From SZUA-36 sp041570235 (GTDB lineage Bacteria > Pseudomonadota > Gammaproteobacteria > Xanthomonadales > SZUA-36), in NCBI GenBank assembly GCA_041570235.1, contig JBFFWN010000028.1:1-20847 (forward strand): a stretch of DNA of 20,847 bases, read 5' to 3'. The notes beneath the pieces are model-generated. The model was given only the letters and a program-made list of their open reading frames with translations. It had not been told where the DNA came from and did no database searches. Numbering within the stretch: position 1 is the first letter of the stretch; each line of letters starts with the position of its first letter. The translations under genes were made by a program, and so were the position numbers. Shown here one piece after another: positions 1 through 7,316 of this stretch.

Positions 1-810
1 GATCGAGTAGGCGAGAATGCGGCGGATATCGTTTTCGAGCAGCGCGTAGATGATGCCGTACATGACCATGAACAGGCCGATCCCGATCAGGGCAGGCTCA
101 CCCGGGAACAGCAGTATCAGCGCAAGAACCGCGGTTTTCGTTGTGAAAGCCGACAGGAAAACCGAGCCGGTTGCACTGGAGTTGGGATAGGAATCGGCCA
201 GCCAGGCCGAAACCGGCGGCGCTGCCGCGTTGATCAGGATTCCCGTCAGTATCATCCAGGTGTCGAAGTTGTTGGCCAGCATCGGCTGGACGTCGATCGA
301 GCCGGTATGGACGATAACACCTTCGATGCCCACCTTCAGAATGACACCACCGAGCAAATGCATGATCGCGTAGCGTATTCCCGCACGTCTCGCCTCGGGC
401 GTGCCGCCGCACCAGACGACTACCGTCGAGAACAGCGCCATGAGTTCCCAGTACAGGAACAGCGTGATCAGGTCACCGGCAAAACTGACGCCAATTGCAC
501 CTGCTGCATAGGCATACGCCGACGACAGTTCGTACCACTTGGCCTGCCGGAACGCATACAGGCCGCCGACGAACGCCATCAGGGCGAAGATCGTCGCAAA
601 CAGGCGCCGCAGCTCGCTGCCCTCGAGTGGTTCAATGCGGTAGTCGAGGAAGGCAATATCGTAGGCAACACCGTTGGGTACCTGCCAGATGAACCACAAC
701 GTGATAAGCGGCGCAGCCAGCACGATCGCCGTGCGCAGGTGACCGCGCGCCGGGCCGATCATCAGCGCAGCGACGATCATGAAAATGGCTGGAGGGATCA
801 TCTCAAACAT
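1..810 (-). CDS. Third MrpD/NuoN-like antiporter membrane subunit (3' end cut by window edge)
   Basis: The first 270 residues of a polytopic protein of the MrpD/NuoN-type proton-conducting family are visible; the frame stays open to base 1, so the C-terminal part lies outside. The ATG at 810-808 overlaps the stop of the upstream small gene by 8 bases; a second in-frame ATG lies at 801. The TM5 glutamate is present (FLYWELMAL, E122) and so is the TM8 lysine (SAFTTKTAV, K225). At the TM7 position, where the other two D-type subunits have GxxLKAA or FGIGKAA, this one has ILINAAAPP with Asn194, and the usual PLHxWLP becomes PPVSAWLAD. The visible part ends in LENDIRRILAYSI, the conserved segment before the later helices. 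It probably sits in the inner membrane as part of the Mrp-like complex. The missing TM7 lysine may be a subfamily trait or may mean altered proton transfer. Confidence 0.88.
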   Translation of the reverse strand, partial: MFEMIPPAIFMIVAALMIGPARGHLRTAIVLAAPLITLWFIWQVPNGVAYDIAFLDYRIEPLEGSELRRLFATIFALMAFVGGLYAFRQAKWYELSSAYAYAAGAIGVSFAGDLITLFLYWELMALFSTVVVWCGGTPEARRAGIRYAIMHLLGGVILKVGIEGVIVHTGSIDVQPMLANNFDTWMILTGILINAAAPPVSAWLADSYPNSSATGSVFLSAFTTKTAVLALILLFPGEPALIGIGLFMVMYGIIYALLENDIRRILAYSI

Positions 811-1072
811 CGCGATCCCCGTCATCGTAATAGTCTTCGCGCTGTTTCAGCACGAAGCCCAGCGCTTTTGCGACCAGCACCATCGCCAGGCAGGACAGGA
901 AGCCGAACACGGCGCCGAATCCGAACCAGCCGTCAACGCCAAAGTAACCTTTGATATAGATAAATGCCTGGGCCAGTACGAGCAAGGCGAGTACTGCGAT
1001 AAATATCCTCCACAGGAGTTTTATCGTCGCGGGACGCGCCAGCCAGTGATCGGGGTGCTGCGGTTCATTCAT
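803..1072 (-). CDS. Small two-helix membrane protein of the Mrp-like cluster
   Basis: An 89-residue protein between two D-type subunits. The start ATG (1072-1070) overlaps the TGA of the upstream subunit as ATGA, and its own stop overlaps the next start by 8 bases, so it is built into the operon by translational coupling. Two hydrophobic segments are visible, about residues 19-40 (LLWRIFIAVLALLVLAQAF) and 48-70 (FGFGAVFGFLSCLAMVLVA). They are followed by a charged tail rich in Asp, Arg and Tyr (EDYYDDGDRDV). I do not recognise a named family. Position and topology suggest an accessory or structural subunit linking the second and third D-type subunits, but that is inference. Length and coupling make a chance reading frame unlikely. 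Confidence 0.8.
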   Translation of the reverse strand: MNEPQHPDHWLARPATIKLLWRIFIAVLALLVLAQAFIYIKGYFGVDGWFGFGAVFGFLSCLAMVLVAKALGFVLKQREDYYDDGDRDV

Positions 1073-2538
1073 GACAGGTTCTCGACGACCTGGCGCTCCA
1101 GTTCGAGTGTCGCGCCGTGAAAAAAGAAAAATGCAATCGTCAGCAGTGCGGTCAGCGCCAGCGCCAGCACCGCCGGCCATGGTGCTTCACCATGATCTGT
1201 GCCAGGTGCTTCGTCTTCGCGCATGAACCACACCATGTAGATAATCGGCAGAAAATAAGCGGCGTTCAGCGCGGTACTCAGGATAATGGTCGCCAGCGCG
1301 ACATAATTGTCGTCCTGGAGAGCGCCGCCGAGTATGTACCACTTCGACACGAAACCGCCGGTTGGCGGCACGCCGATCATGCTCAGTGCGCCGATGGTGA
1401 ACGCGGTCATCGTTACCGGCATTCGCCTGCCGATGCCCTTGAGCTGGTTGATTTCGGTCTTCTTTGAGGCCACGTAAATGGCCCCCGCCGCAAAGAACAG
1501 AGTGATTTTGCCAAAGGCATGCGCAACCATGTGAATCGCCGCACCAATCTCTGCGAGCGGCTTGAGTATGGCGGCAGCCATGACCACGTACGATAGCTGC
1601 GCGATGGTCGAATAGGCCAGCAGGCGTTTAAGGTTCTGCTGCCGAAGCGCCACGACGCTTGCGGTGATGATGGTGAACGCAGCCGCATACAGAAGCCAAC
1701 CGCTGCTGGGTTCCGCAAACAGGAAATCCACACCGAAGACATATACGATGATCTTGGTGATCGTAAATACGCCCGCTTTGACGACCGCCACCGCATGCAA
1801 CAATGCGCTCACGGGGGTCGGCGCTACCATGGCGGCCGGCAACCAGCGATGCACGGGCATGACGGCGGCCTTGCCGATGCCAAATACGAACAGCCCAAGC
1901 AGCAGCCCGACCGCGGGCCCCTCGATATGACCGGCGAGGATTCCACCGGGCACGAAGTCGCCACCACCGGTCACTGAATAAGTCCAGATGATTGCGGGCA
2001 GGAACAAACCAATTGATGTTGTCAGCAGTATGCCCAGGTAGACGCGCGCAGACCGTATTGTTTTCTCATCGCCCTTATGCGCCACCAGCGGGTAGGTCGA
2101 GAGCGTCAGTATCTCGTAAAACAGGAACAGCGTGATCAGGTTGCCGGCAAAGGCAACGCCTATCGCTGCCGACAGCGATACGGCGAACATCATGTAGAAG
2201 CGCGTCTGGTTTTTCTCTTTATTGCCCCGCATGTAGCCGATCGAATACACCGAATTGATGATCCACAGGCCCGAAGCCAGGGCGGCGAACAGCATGCCGA
2301 GTGGTTCCACCCGGAAGGCGATTTCCACGCCGGGCATCAGTTCGGTCAGGGTCACGCCGGGCCGGTTGCCTGCCAGGATCCCAGGCAACAGGCTCCAGAC
2401 CGTCATTGCCAGACCGCCGGCAGTCAGCAGTGTGACCGTCTCTCGGAGGTTCGCGTTGATGCGGCCCGCCAAGGCGATACCGGCGGCGCCCGCAAGCGGC
2501 AGAATCAGCGAGAACAGAATGGTCGATTCAGGGCTCAT
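1069..2538 (-). CDS. Second MrpD/NuoL-N-like proton-conducting membrane subunit
   Basis: A complete 489-residue polytopic protein of the proton-conducting membrane transporter family (MrpA/MrpD, NuoL/M/N). The key charged residues of a half-channel are present: Glu142 in TM5 (FLFYEILTLSTYP), Lys223 in TM7 (FGIGKAAVMPVHRWLP) and Lys254 in TM8 (HAVAVVKAGVF). The block AYSTIAQLSYVV and the GVPPTGGFVSKW loop are also typical. The sequence APTPVSALLHAVAVVKAG is closer to MrpA/NuoL-style TM7-8 than the first D subunit is, so it may stand in for the antiporter-like part of MrpA, which this operon lacks. The start overlaps the previous gene's stop as ATGA. Function as a proton or Na+/H+ translocating subunit is inferred from the family. 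Confidence 0.9.
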   Translation of the reverse strand: MSPESTILFSLILPLAGAAGIALAGRINANLRETVTLLTAGGLAMTVWSLLPGILAGNRPGVTLTELMPGVEIAFRVEPLGMLFAALASGLWIINSVYSIGYMRGNKEKNQTRFYMMFAVSLSAAIGVAFAGNLITLFLFYEILTLSTYPLVAHKGDEKTIRSARVYLGILLTTSIGLFLPAIIWTYSVTGGGDFVPGGILAGHIEGPAVGLLLGLFVFGIGKAAVMPVHRWLPAAMVAPTPVSALLHAVAVVKAGVFTITKIIVYVFGVDFLFAEPSSGWLLYAAAFTIITASVVALRQQNLKRLLAYSTIAQLSYVVMAAAILKPLAEIGAAIHMVAHAFGKITLFFAAGAIYVASKKTEINQLKGIGRRMPVTMTAFTIGALSMIGVPPTGGFVSKWYILGGALQDDNYVALATIILSTALNAAYFLPIIYMVWFMREDEAPGTDHGEAPWPAVLALALTALLTIAFFFFHGATLELERQVVENLS

Positions 2539-4019
2539 GGCAGGTGCCCCAACAGTTCGGCCGCGGCGTCACCGGACAGCGTTAGCGGTAAATCCGGAGC
2601 CAGGCCGAAGTAGATATTCAGGGCGGCGGCCAGCCACAGGGTCGCCACCAGCAGGGGCGGCGCGCTCGCGGCTGATGTTGGCACATCGGTTGCCTTCCCG
2701 AAACAGGCGGCTTCAACGATCCGCCAGACGTAAACAACCGCCATCAGTGAACTGACCAGGATTAACGCAACCAGCGGCAGGCCCGCCGTGCCGAGTTCCA
2801 TGGCGGCGCTGATCAGGTACCACTTGCTGACGAAGCCGGCCGTTCCCGGAATTCCAATCAGGCTGAGAGCGGCGATGACGAAGGCGCCAAAGGTCCACGG
2901 CATGCGGCGCGCGATACCCTTCAGGTCATCAATTCGTAAACCGGCCGCAACCGTGGCAAACAATGCAACGGCCAGGAACAATGCTCCTTTCGCCAGTGCA
3001 TGATTGAATATATGCACGATACCCGCCGTCAGTCCGGCAACGGTGACAAAACTCGCTCCCAGCATGATGTAACCGATCTGCGCAATAGAGGAAAACGCCA
3101 GCAGGCGCTTGATGTTTTTCTCGAACATGGCGACCGCCGAACCGACCAGGATGCCGAGGATGGCCAACGGCATCAGGTAGGCGGCGAACTGGAATGCATG
3201 GCCCTCCAGGTTGCCCTGGAAGACGAAGAAATCGAAGCGCAACAGGATGTACAACGAGACCTTGGTGGAGCAGGCCGCCAGGAACGCGGTCACCATGTGC
3301 GGCGCATAGGTGTAGGCGTTCGGCAGCCAGACGTGCAGCGGAAATATCGCCGCCTTCAGTGCAAGGCCGACGGTAATGAAGCCGGCCGCTGCAAGGATTG
3401 GACGCTGGTCCGCGACGGTATGTATCAGTACTTCCATGTCGGCGAGGTTGAGCGTTCCGGTCATCATGTAGATGAGACCGACACCAATCAGGTAAAACGT
3501 TGCGCCGATCGTGCCCATGATCAGGTATTTGAATACCGAAGGCAGAGCCCGCCGGTCCGGGCCTCCGGCAATCAACACGTAGCTCGCGAGCGATGAAACC
3601 TCCATGAAGACGAAAATATTAAACGCATCGGCGGTTACCACGATGCCGCAAAAGCCGGTGAGCGCCAGCAGCCATGCCGCGTAAAAATACGGCTGGCGAG
3701 CCTCTTCGATTTGTGCGTCCAGGCTTTGCCGTCCGCCCACCAGTGAGAATAACGAGGCGCCGGTGATCACCAGCAGCAGTAGCGCGCTGAGTGCATCGAC
3801 CTTGAGCTCAATTCCGTAAGGCGCCGGCCACGAACCCATCAGGTAACTCACCGGCCCCGCGGCAAGAACATTCTGTACAAGCTGAATGGCGATCGCGAAC
3901 GCAAGCACGCTTGCCATCGTGCACGCCGCCCAGGCAAGTCCGCGAGGCCGCAGCAGGACGACGAGCGGCGCTACGATCATCGGCACGACAACCTGAAGTG
4001 CCGGTAAATGAGCAACCAT
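2535..4019 (-). CDS. mrpD: Na+/H+ antiporter subunit D (MrpD/MnhD)
   Basis: A 494-residue polytopic membrane protein, close to the usual MrpD length. The three residues known to be functional in Bacillus MrpD have counterparts: Glu140 (FVFMEVSSLASYV), Lys222 (GLALKAAIFPLHVWLP) and Lys253 (AACSTKVSLYILL). AFSSIAQIGYIML and the GIPGTAGFVSKWYL loop are further family hallmarks. I chose the ATG at 4019 because the protein then begins at the first helix. A GTG at 4028 that overlaps the mrpC stop (GTGA) would add three residues and is a fair alternative. The same frame stays open upstream through mrpC, but that extension (Arg/His-rich) is antisense-like noise. It follows mrpC and overlaps the next D-type gene by ATGA. 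Confidence 0.93.
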   Translation of the reverse strand: MVAHLPALQVVVPMIVAPLVVLLRPRGLAWAACTMASVLAFAIAIQLVQNVLAAGPVSYLMGSWPAPYGIELKVDALSALLLLVITGASLFSLVGGRQSLDAQIEEARQPYFYAAWLLALTGFCGIVVTADAFNIFVFMEVSSLASYVLIAGGPDRRALPSVFKYLIMGTIGATFYLIGVGLIYMMTGTLNLADMEVLIHTVADQRPILAAAGFITVGLALKAAIFPLHVWLPNAYTYAPHMVTAFLAACSTKVSLYILLRFDFFVFQGNLEGHAFQFAAYLMPLAILGILVGSAVAMFEKNIKRLLAFSSIAQIGYIMLGASFVTVAGLTAGIVHIFNHALAKGALFLAVALFATVAAGLRIDDLKGIARRMPWTFGAFVIAALSLIGIPGTAGFVSKWYLISAAMELGTAGLPLVALILVSSLMAVVYVWRIVEAACFGKATDVPTSAASAPPLLVATLWLAAALNIYFGLAPDLPLTLSGDAAAELLGHLP

Positions 4020-4024
4020 GGCGT

Positions 4025-4378
4025 TCACCGCTCGTCGATCTCCTGGATTTCGTGCTCCTCGATCGAGCCGTATTCCTCTTTCAGGCGCACGACAATTCCG
4101 AGGCCCAGGGCGGTGGTGGAAATACCGACAACGATTGCGGTGAGAATCAGCACCTGTGGCAGTGGATTCGAGAATATGGTGGTGCCTGCGTCGGAAAATA
4201 TCGGTGCCGTACCGCCATCGACCTTGCCCATCGTGATGTAAAGCAGGAACACGGCGGCCTGGAAAAGCGACAGGCCGATCAGTTTTTTGACCAGGTTGCG
4301 CTTTGCGATGACCGCATAGAAGCCGATCATCAACAGTATCGCGAAAACCCAATAGTTATACAGGCCCAGGATCTCCAT
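4025..4378 (-). CDS. mrpC: Na+/H+ antiporter subunit C (MrpC/MnhC, NuoK-like)
   Basis: A 117-residue protein with three hydrophobic helices: near residues 8-24, in the segment KKLIGLSLFQAAVFLLYITM, and in LPQVLILTAIVVGISTTALGL. The second carries the NuoK/MrpC signature of a conserved glycine-rich helix. The motif PLPQVLILTAIVVG is close to invariant in MrpC. The C-terminal tail (KEEYGSIEEHEIQEIDER) is acidic and presumably cytoplasmic. The gene begins 3 bases after the fused MnhB subunit and ends just before mrpD, as in other Mrp operons, where C and D form a proton path resembling NuoK/NuoN of complex I. Confidence 0.93.
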   Translation of the reverse strand: MEILGLYNYWVFAILLMIGFYAVIAKRNLVKKLIGLSLFQAAVFLLYITMGKVDGGTAPIFSDAGTTIFSNPLPQVLILTAIVVGISTTALGLGIVVRLKEEYGSIEEHEIQEIDER

Positions 4379-4381
4379 AAA

Positions 4382-5356
4382 TTAGCGACCCCTCGCCGCG
4401 AAGGCGTGGAAAATACTCAGCAGCACGCCGGTTACAGTTATGCCGACGCCGGCTTCGATGAGCAGGATGCCCAACTGCTGTCCTTTCACAGAATCCGAAG
4501 ACAGCACAGAATAGTCGAGAAAATTACCACCCAGGACGATTCCAGCGACACCGACAGCAACGTACAGTAGAGGACCGAATGCCATTAGCCCCAGCAATGC
4601 ACGCGCGGGTATGACCGACATGGCGCGCTGCTCACCTTCCAGCAATGCAAACAGAATGATTGCCGCAGCGATGATCGCGCCGGCCTGAAAACCACCGCCC
4701 GGGCCATATTCGCCATGGAACTGCACGTACAGGCCGAACAACAGGATAAAAGGAATCAGCACCCGGCCGACGATCCTTGGAATCAGGTGGTGGCGCAGCC
4801 CTTCGTTGATCTTCTCACGCGGCAATGAACCTGATGGTACGCCACTACCAAGCAGAAAAAGAACGCCGATACCGGCCGTGAATACAACGAACACTTCACC
4901 CAGTGTGTCGTAACCGCGAAAACTGCCAAGCACGGCAGTGACGACATTCGGTATATCGATGTATTCCGGTGTTTTTTCCAGGTACCACGGCGCAACGTGA
5001 ATCTGCGACGGCGCCTGCGGGTCCCCGAAGCGCGGCTTGTCAAATGTCGCGTAAATAAGAACCAGCGCCGCTGCTGCGACAACCGTGAACGAGAGTATCC
5101 TGTTTGACGACCTCGCCCGTTCGCGTTCGGACGTCAGTGCCAACGCACTCAGGAAAAGCACCGTGGAAATGCCCGCGCCGACCGCCGCCTCGGTCAGAGC
5201 CACATCCGCGGCATCAAGGAGGAAGAAGTTGCCGGCGATAAGGAGGCTGGCTATACCCATGAGCATCACGGCAACGAACAGGTTGTCGGTCCTCACGATC
5301 GCAATCGCGGTGATCACAAGCAATGTGAGCAGGAAGATTCCAAAGATGACAATCAT
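4382..5356 (-). CDS. mrpB: Fused MbhD (DUF4040) - MbhE - MnhB subunit
   Basis: A 324-residue membrane protein joining three modules. Residues about 1-85 form a DUF4040/MbhD module (DNLFVAVMLMGIASLL, then DVALTEAAVGAGIST). Residues about 130-175 match the MbhE/MrpA C-terminal segment (NVVTAVLGSFRGYDTLGE, then a helix). Residues about 190-322 are MnhB (GRVLIPFILLFGLYVQFHGE, YGPGGGFQAGAI). In classic Mrp operons the first two modules are the C-terminus of MrpA; here they precede MnhB, as expected when MrpA is split. The ATG overlaps the mrpG stop as ATGA, and mrpC follows after 3 bases. It probably helps form the Mrp membrane core involved in cation passage. Confidence 0.92.
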   Translation of the reverse strand: MIVIFGIFLLTLLVITAIAIVRTDNLFVAVMLMGIASLLIAGNFFLLDAADVALTEAAVGAGISTVLFLSALALTSERERARSSNRILSFTVVAAAALVLIYATFDKPRFGDPQAPSQIHVAPWYLEKTPEYIDIPNVVTAVLGSFRGYDTLGEVFVVFTAGIGVLFLLGSGVPSGSLPREKINEGLRHHLIPRIVGRVLIPFILLFGLYVQFHGEYGPGGGFQAGAIIAAAIILFALLEGEQRAMSVIPARALLGLMAFGPLLYVAVGVAGIVLGGNFLDYSVLSSDSVKGQQLGILLIEAGVGITVTGVLLSIFHAFAARGR

Positions 5357-5700
5357 TCCTGTCCCTCATTATCATCCTGACGTTTATCATTTTGAACGGC
5401 TTCCTCGAACGGGCGCGTTCCGGCGAGCAGCGCAGCACTGGCAAGCGCATTCGACGATGTCGGGCTCGTCAATAACAGGAAAAGAAGGATGGCGATCAAC
5501 TTGATCGTCGCCAGCGACCAGCCCGCCTGCAGCATTATGCCGAGCAGGACGAGGATCGTGCCCATGCTGTCTGTGATACTCGCCGCGTGCATGCGCGTAT
5601 ACAGATCGGGCATTCGCAGGGCGCCGATACCGCCGATAAGGATGCTCAGGCCGCCAAGGCTCAGCAGCACCCAGCTGAGGATGTCGAGTAGCGTGGTCAC
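5353..5700 (-). CDS. mrpG: Na+/H+ antiporter subunit G (MrpG/MnhG)
   Basis: A 115-residue protein when started at the GTG at 5700-5698 (VTTLLDILSWVLLSLGG). That GTG has an AAGGAG ribosome site about 10 bases upstream, inside the end of mrpF, and begins 4 bases after the mrpF stop. The open frame continues 15 codons upstream to an ATG at 5745, but that extension (HYGAAPSATRRHDA) is polar and overlaps mrpF, so the GTG is preferred. Signature segments are IGGIGALRMPDLYTRMHAAS and the helix IKLIAILLFLLLTSPTSSNALA. Length and motifs fit MrpG, a three-helix subunit of the antiporter. Confidence 0.92.
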   Translation of the reverse strand: MTTLLDILSWVLLSLGGLSILIGGIGALRMPDLYTRMHAASITDSMGTILVLLGIMLQAGWSLATIKLIAILLFLLLTSPTSSNALASAALLAGTRPFEEAVQNDKRQDDNEGQE

Positions 5701-5704
5701 GGCA

Positions 5705-5986
5705 TCATGTCTCCTTGTCGCGCTCGGTGCTGCGCCGTAATGCACGGTTCCGGAAAAACTCGAGTACGGCCAGGACGCCGATAAAGTTAATCAATGCATA
5801 GGCGAGCGCGAGGTCGAGAAAGTCCGGCCGTCCATATAAAAATGCAATGACGGAGAGCAGTAGCACGGTCTTCGTGCCGATCATGTTGACGGCCAGCACC
5901 CGGTCATAAACCGATGGGCCGAGCACCGCTCGAATCAGCGCGAGAGCCATGGTCACGAGTGTCGCAATGGTTACAACGTAATACAT
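5705..5986 (-). CDS. mrpF: Na+/H+ antiporter subunit F (MrpF/MnhF)
   Basis: A 93-residue protein with three helices, the usual MrpF size. The family motif is clear: RAVLGPSVYDRVLAVNMIGT, followed by FLDLALAYALINFIGVLAVL. It starts 2 bases after the mrpE stop and ends 4 bases before the mrpG GTG, so E, F and G are coupled. MrpF carries a conserved Asp in the second half (here in PDFLDLALAYAL) implicated in ion transport in other Mrp complexes. Confidence 0.93.
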   Translation of the reverse strand: MYYVVTIATLVTMALALIRAVLGPSVYDRVLAVNMIGTKTVLLLSVIAFLYGRPDFLDLALAYALINFIGVLAVLEFFRNRALRRSTERDKET

Positions 5987-5988
5987 GG

Positions 5989-6474
5989 TCAGCGCTTCCT
6001 CAACCCGGCCACACGCCGCTGCATTTCGCCACTCTTAAGGGCGGCGGCGCCATCGCGCGTCAGGGCATGGACGCGAAGCCGGCCCTCGTAGACATCCAGC
6101 GTCAGCGTGCCCGGCGTCAGCGTGATCGAATTGCCGAGCAGCGCGAGGTCGACGGGTCCCAGGCCGCTGCCGTCGATATCCACCACCGTGGGTTCGACCT
6201 CAACCTTGCGGCGCAGAACGACCCGGGCAACCTCGACACTCGACTTGACCACTTCGCCAGCCAGCCATGCCCAGAAGCCCAGCAGACGCCAGTCATAGTG
6301 AAACGCAAACATCTCATCGTCGAAATAGCCCATGCGGCGCACAATCCAGACTGTCAGCAGGCAGGAAAACGCGCCCAGACCCAGCAGTAATGGTTTCAGA
6401 TAACCCGACCACAGAACCCAGGCTGCAATCAATAGCAGCAACAGGATCACAATGCGCGCGAACGGTGTTTTCAT
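5989..6474 (-). CDS. mrpE: Na+/H+ antiporter subunit E (MrpE/MnhE)
   Basis: A 161-residue protein of normal MrpE length. Two N-terminal helices (about residues 8-46) precede a cytoplasmic domain with the family hallmark GNSITLTPGTLTLDV at about residues 114-128. The start ATG overlaps the stop of the Rap1a-like gene as ATGA, which couples antiporter translation to that gene. It is the first true Mrp subunit in this operon, an E-F-G-first order as in archaeal Mbh-like modules. Confidence 0.93.
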   Translation of the reverse strand: MKTPFARIVILLLLLIAAWVLWSGYLKPLLLGLGAFSCLLTVWIVRRMGYFDDEMFAFHYDWRLLGFWAWLAGEVVKSSVEVARVVLRRKVEVEPTVVDIDGSGLGPVDLALLGNSITLTPGTLTLDVYEGRLRVHALTRDGAAALKSGEMQRRVAGLRKR

Positions 6475-6947
6475 CTGACGTTAGTTTTGCACGGATACTC
6501 GCGACGCAAGGTTTCGTAAACGACATCGCGCGCAAGCTCGCGTCCGTCGAGATTTTCGAGCTTCAGGAGATCGGTTATGACTTTCCTTGCAACCTCGGCC
6601 AGTGGAAGCGGTTCGCCAAGACAGAATTCCGCGTAGTAGGAAGAGCCATAAAGTTCGATTCGCGAACCGAGGCGGGCGCGGATGGCGCGCTCCGTGGGGG
6701 TTTCATCCCGTTCGTACTCATCGGCAACATTATAGGCAACGCGTTCGTCGGTTGCGACGGCGCCATCGATGAAACCCTGGATATAGCGAACGCAGAAAAT
6801 GCCATCCTCACCGTCCGGGTCTTCATCGTAGACGGCACAATGCGAGATGAGTTCCTCGGTAGACAGTGCCTCGACCGCCCACGCATTACTGGCGGTTATC
6901 GAGATGATCAGGGCGCCGACGGCGCACCAGAATAATTTTAAGGTCAT
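6471..6947 (-). CDS. Secreted Rap1a/Tai-like protein leading the Mrp operon
   Basis: A 158-residue protein with a signal peptide (about residues 1-24, ending SNAWA) and four cysteines in the mature part (37, 52, 109, 153). The pattern FCVRYIQGFIDGA, then FCLGEPLPLAEVARKVI and a C-terminal REYPCK, fits the Rap1a/Tai family. That family was named for periplasmic immunity proteins against type VI amidase effectors, but many members occur without effectors. No amidase or type VI gene is present here. An AAGGAA ribosome site lies at 6962-6957. The 4-base overlap with mrpE points to a role tied to the antiporter, perhaps a periplasmic partner; that is inference. The family call is from recognised pattern only. 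Confidence 0.82.
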   Translation of the reverse strand: MTLKLFWCAVGALIISITASNAWAVEALSTEELISHCAVYDEDPDGEDGIFCVRYIQGFIDGAVATDERVAYNVADEYERDETPTERAIRARLGSRIELYGSSYYAEFCLGEPLPLAEVARKVITDLLKLENLDGRELARDVVYETLRREYPCKTNVR

Positions 6948-7051
6948 GTCTATAATTCCTTGTAGTCAGGTGCCTCAAGTGGGCGCTTTTGTCGATTTGT
7001 AGCTATTGCGTCGACCATGCCAGACCCCCGTGAGGGTTCAGGCCTTGTGCG

Positions 7052-7081
7052 AGTATAAATAAAACAAACGTACTATTGCCA
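7052..7081 (-). promoter_or_regulatory. Candidate promoter of the Rap1a-mrp operon
   Basis: On the minus strand TGGCAA (7081-7076) is followed after 18 bases by TATACT (7057-7052). The -10 is good and the -35 weak, so an activator could be needed. It would give a leader of about 100 bases. Another weak pair, TTGGCA-N17-TACTGT, lies further upstream near 7182-7211. Confidence 0.35.
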
Positions 7082-7100
7082 GAATACTATAGGTATCAGA

Positions 7101-7118
7101 CAGTGGTTTAAACCAGTG
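7101..7118. promoter_or_regulatory. Near-perfect palindrome upstream of the Rap1a-mrp promoter
   Basis: CAGTGGTTTAAACCAGTG has a perfect 10-bp core GGTTTAAACC and matching outer bases with one mismatched pair. It ends 20 bases upstream of the candidate -35, a usual place for an activator dimer. Confidence 0.4.
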
Positions 7119-7316
7119 CTCGCCCAAATCTAATGTTTTTGGCGAGTTCATGCATCACGCATGCTCATCCCGGTAAATCCAAAGACAGTAAACGTCGGGG
7201 CATTCTTTGCCAAATCAATACCGGGCAGGTCAAAAATGCAATGACCAACCCTTAGTGATCGCACGCGAGACCCACAACGAGGTCATCCATCGGATCAATC
7301 AGCATATCGCGAACCT

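Larger units (their letters stand above)
6948..7316. other. Intergenic regulatory gap upstream of the Rap1a-mrp operon
   Basis: No convincing gene is seen in these 369 bases. The stretch follows the minus-strand TPR gene and precedes the minus-strand Rap1a-mrp operon, so it should hold the operon promoter. It contains a near-perfect 18-bp palindrome (7101-7118), a weak sigma-70-like element (7052-7081) and a small dyad CATGC-N5-GCATG near 7150-7165. No clear T-tailed hairpin ends the TPR transcript. Confidence 0.6.

Noticed and set aside
3000..3596. Plus-strand open frame (198 codons) opposite mrpD
   Set aside because: The product is unusually rich in Arg, Gln, Asp and His without structure, as expected for the reverse of a membrane-protein gene.
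4020..4352. N-terminal extension of mrpD to an upstream ATG
   Set aside because: It would overlap all of mrpC out of frame and adds an Arg/His-rich stretch absent from MrpD proteins; starts at 4019 or 4028 fit the family.
6267..6935. Long plus-strand open frame (222 codons) opposite the Rap1a-like and mrpE genes
   Set aside because: It lies fully antisense to two genes with clear signal-peptide and family patterns, and its own translation shows no recognisable motif.
6471..6947. Type VI effector/immunity locus
   Set aside because: Only a Rap1a-like protein is present; there is no amidase, VgrG, PAAR or other type VI gene nearby.
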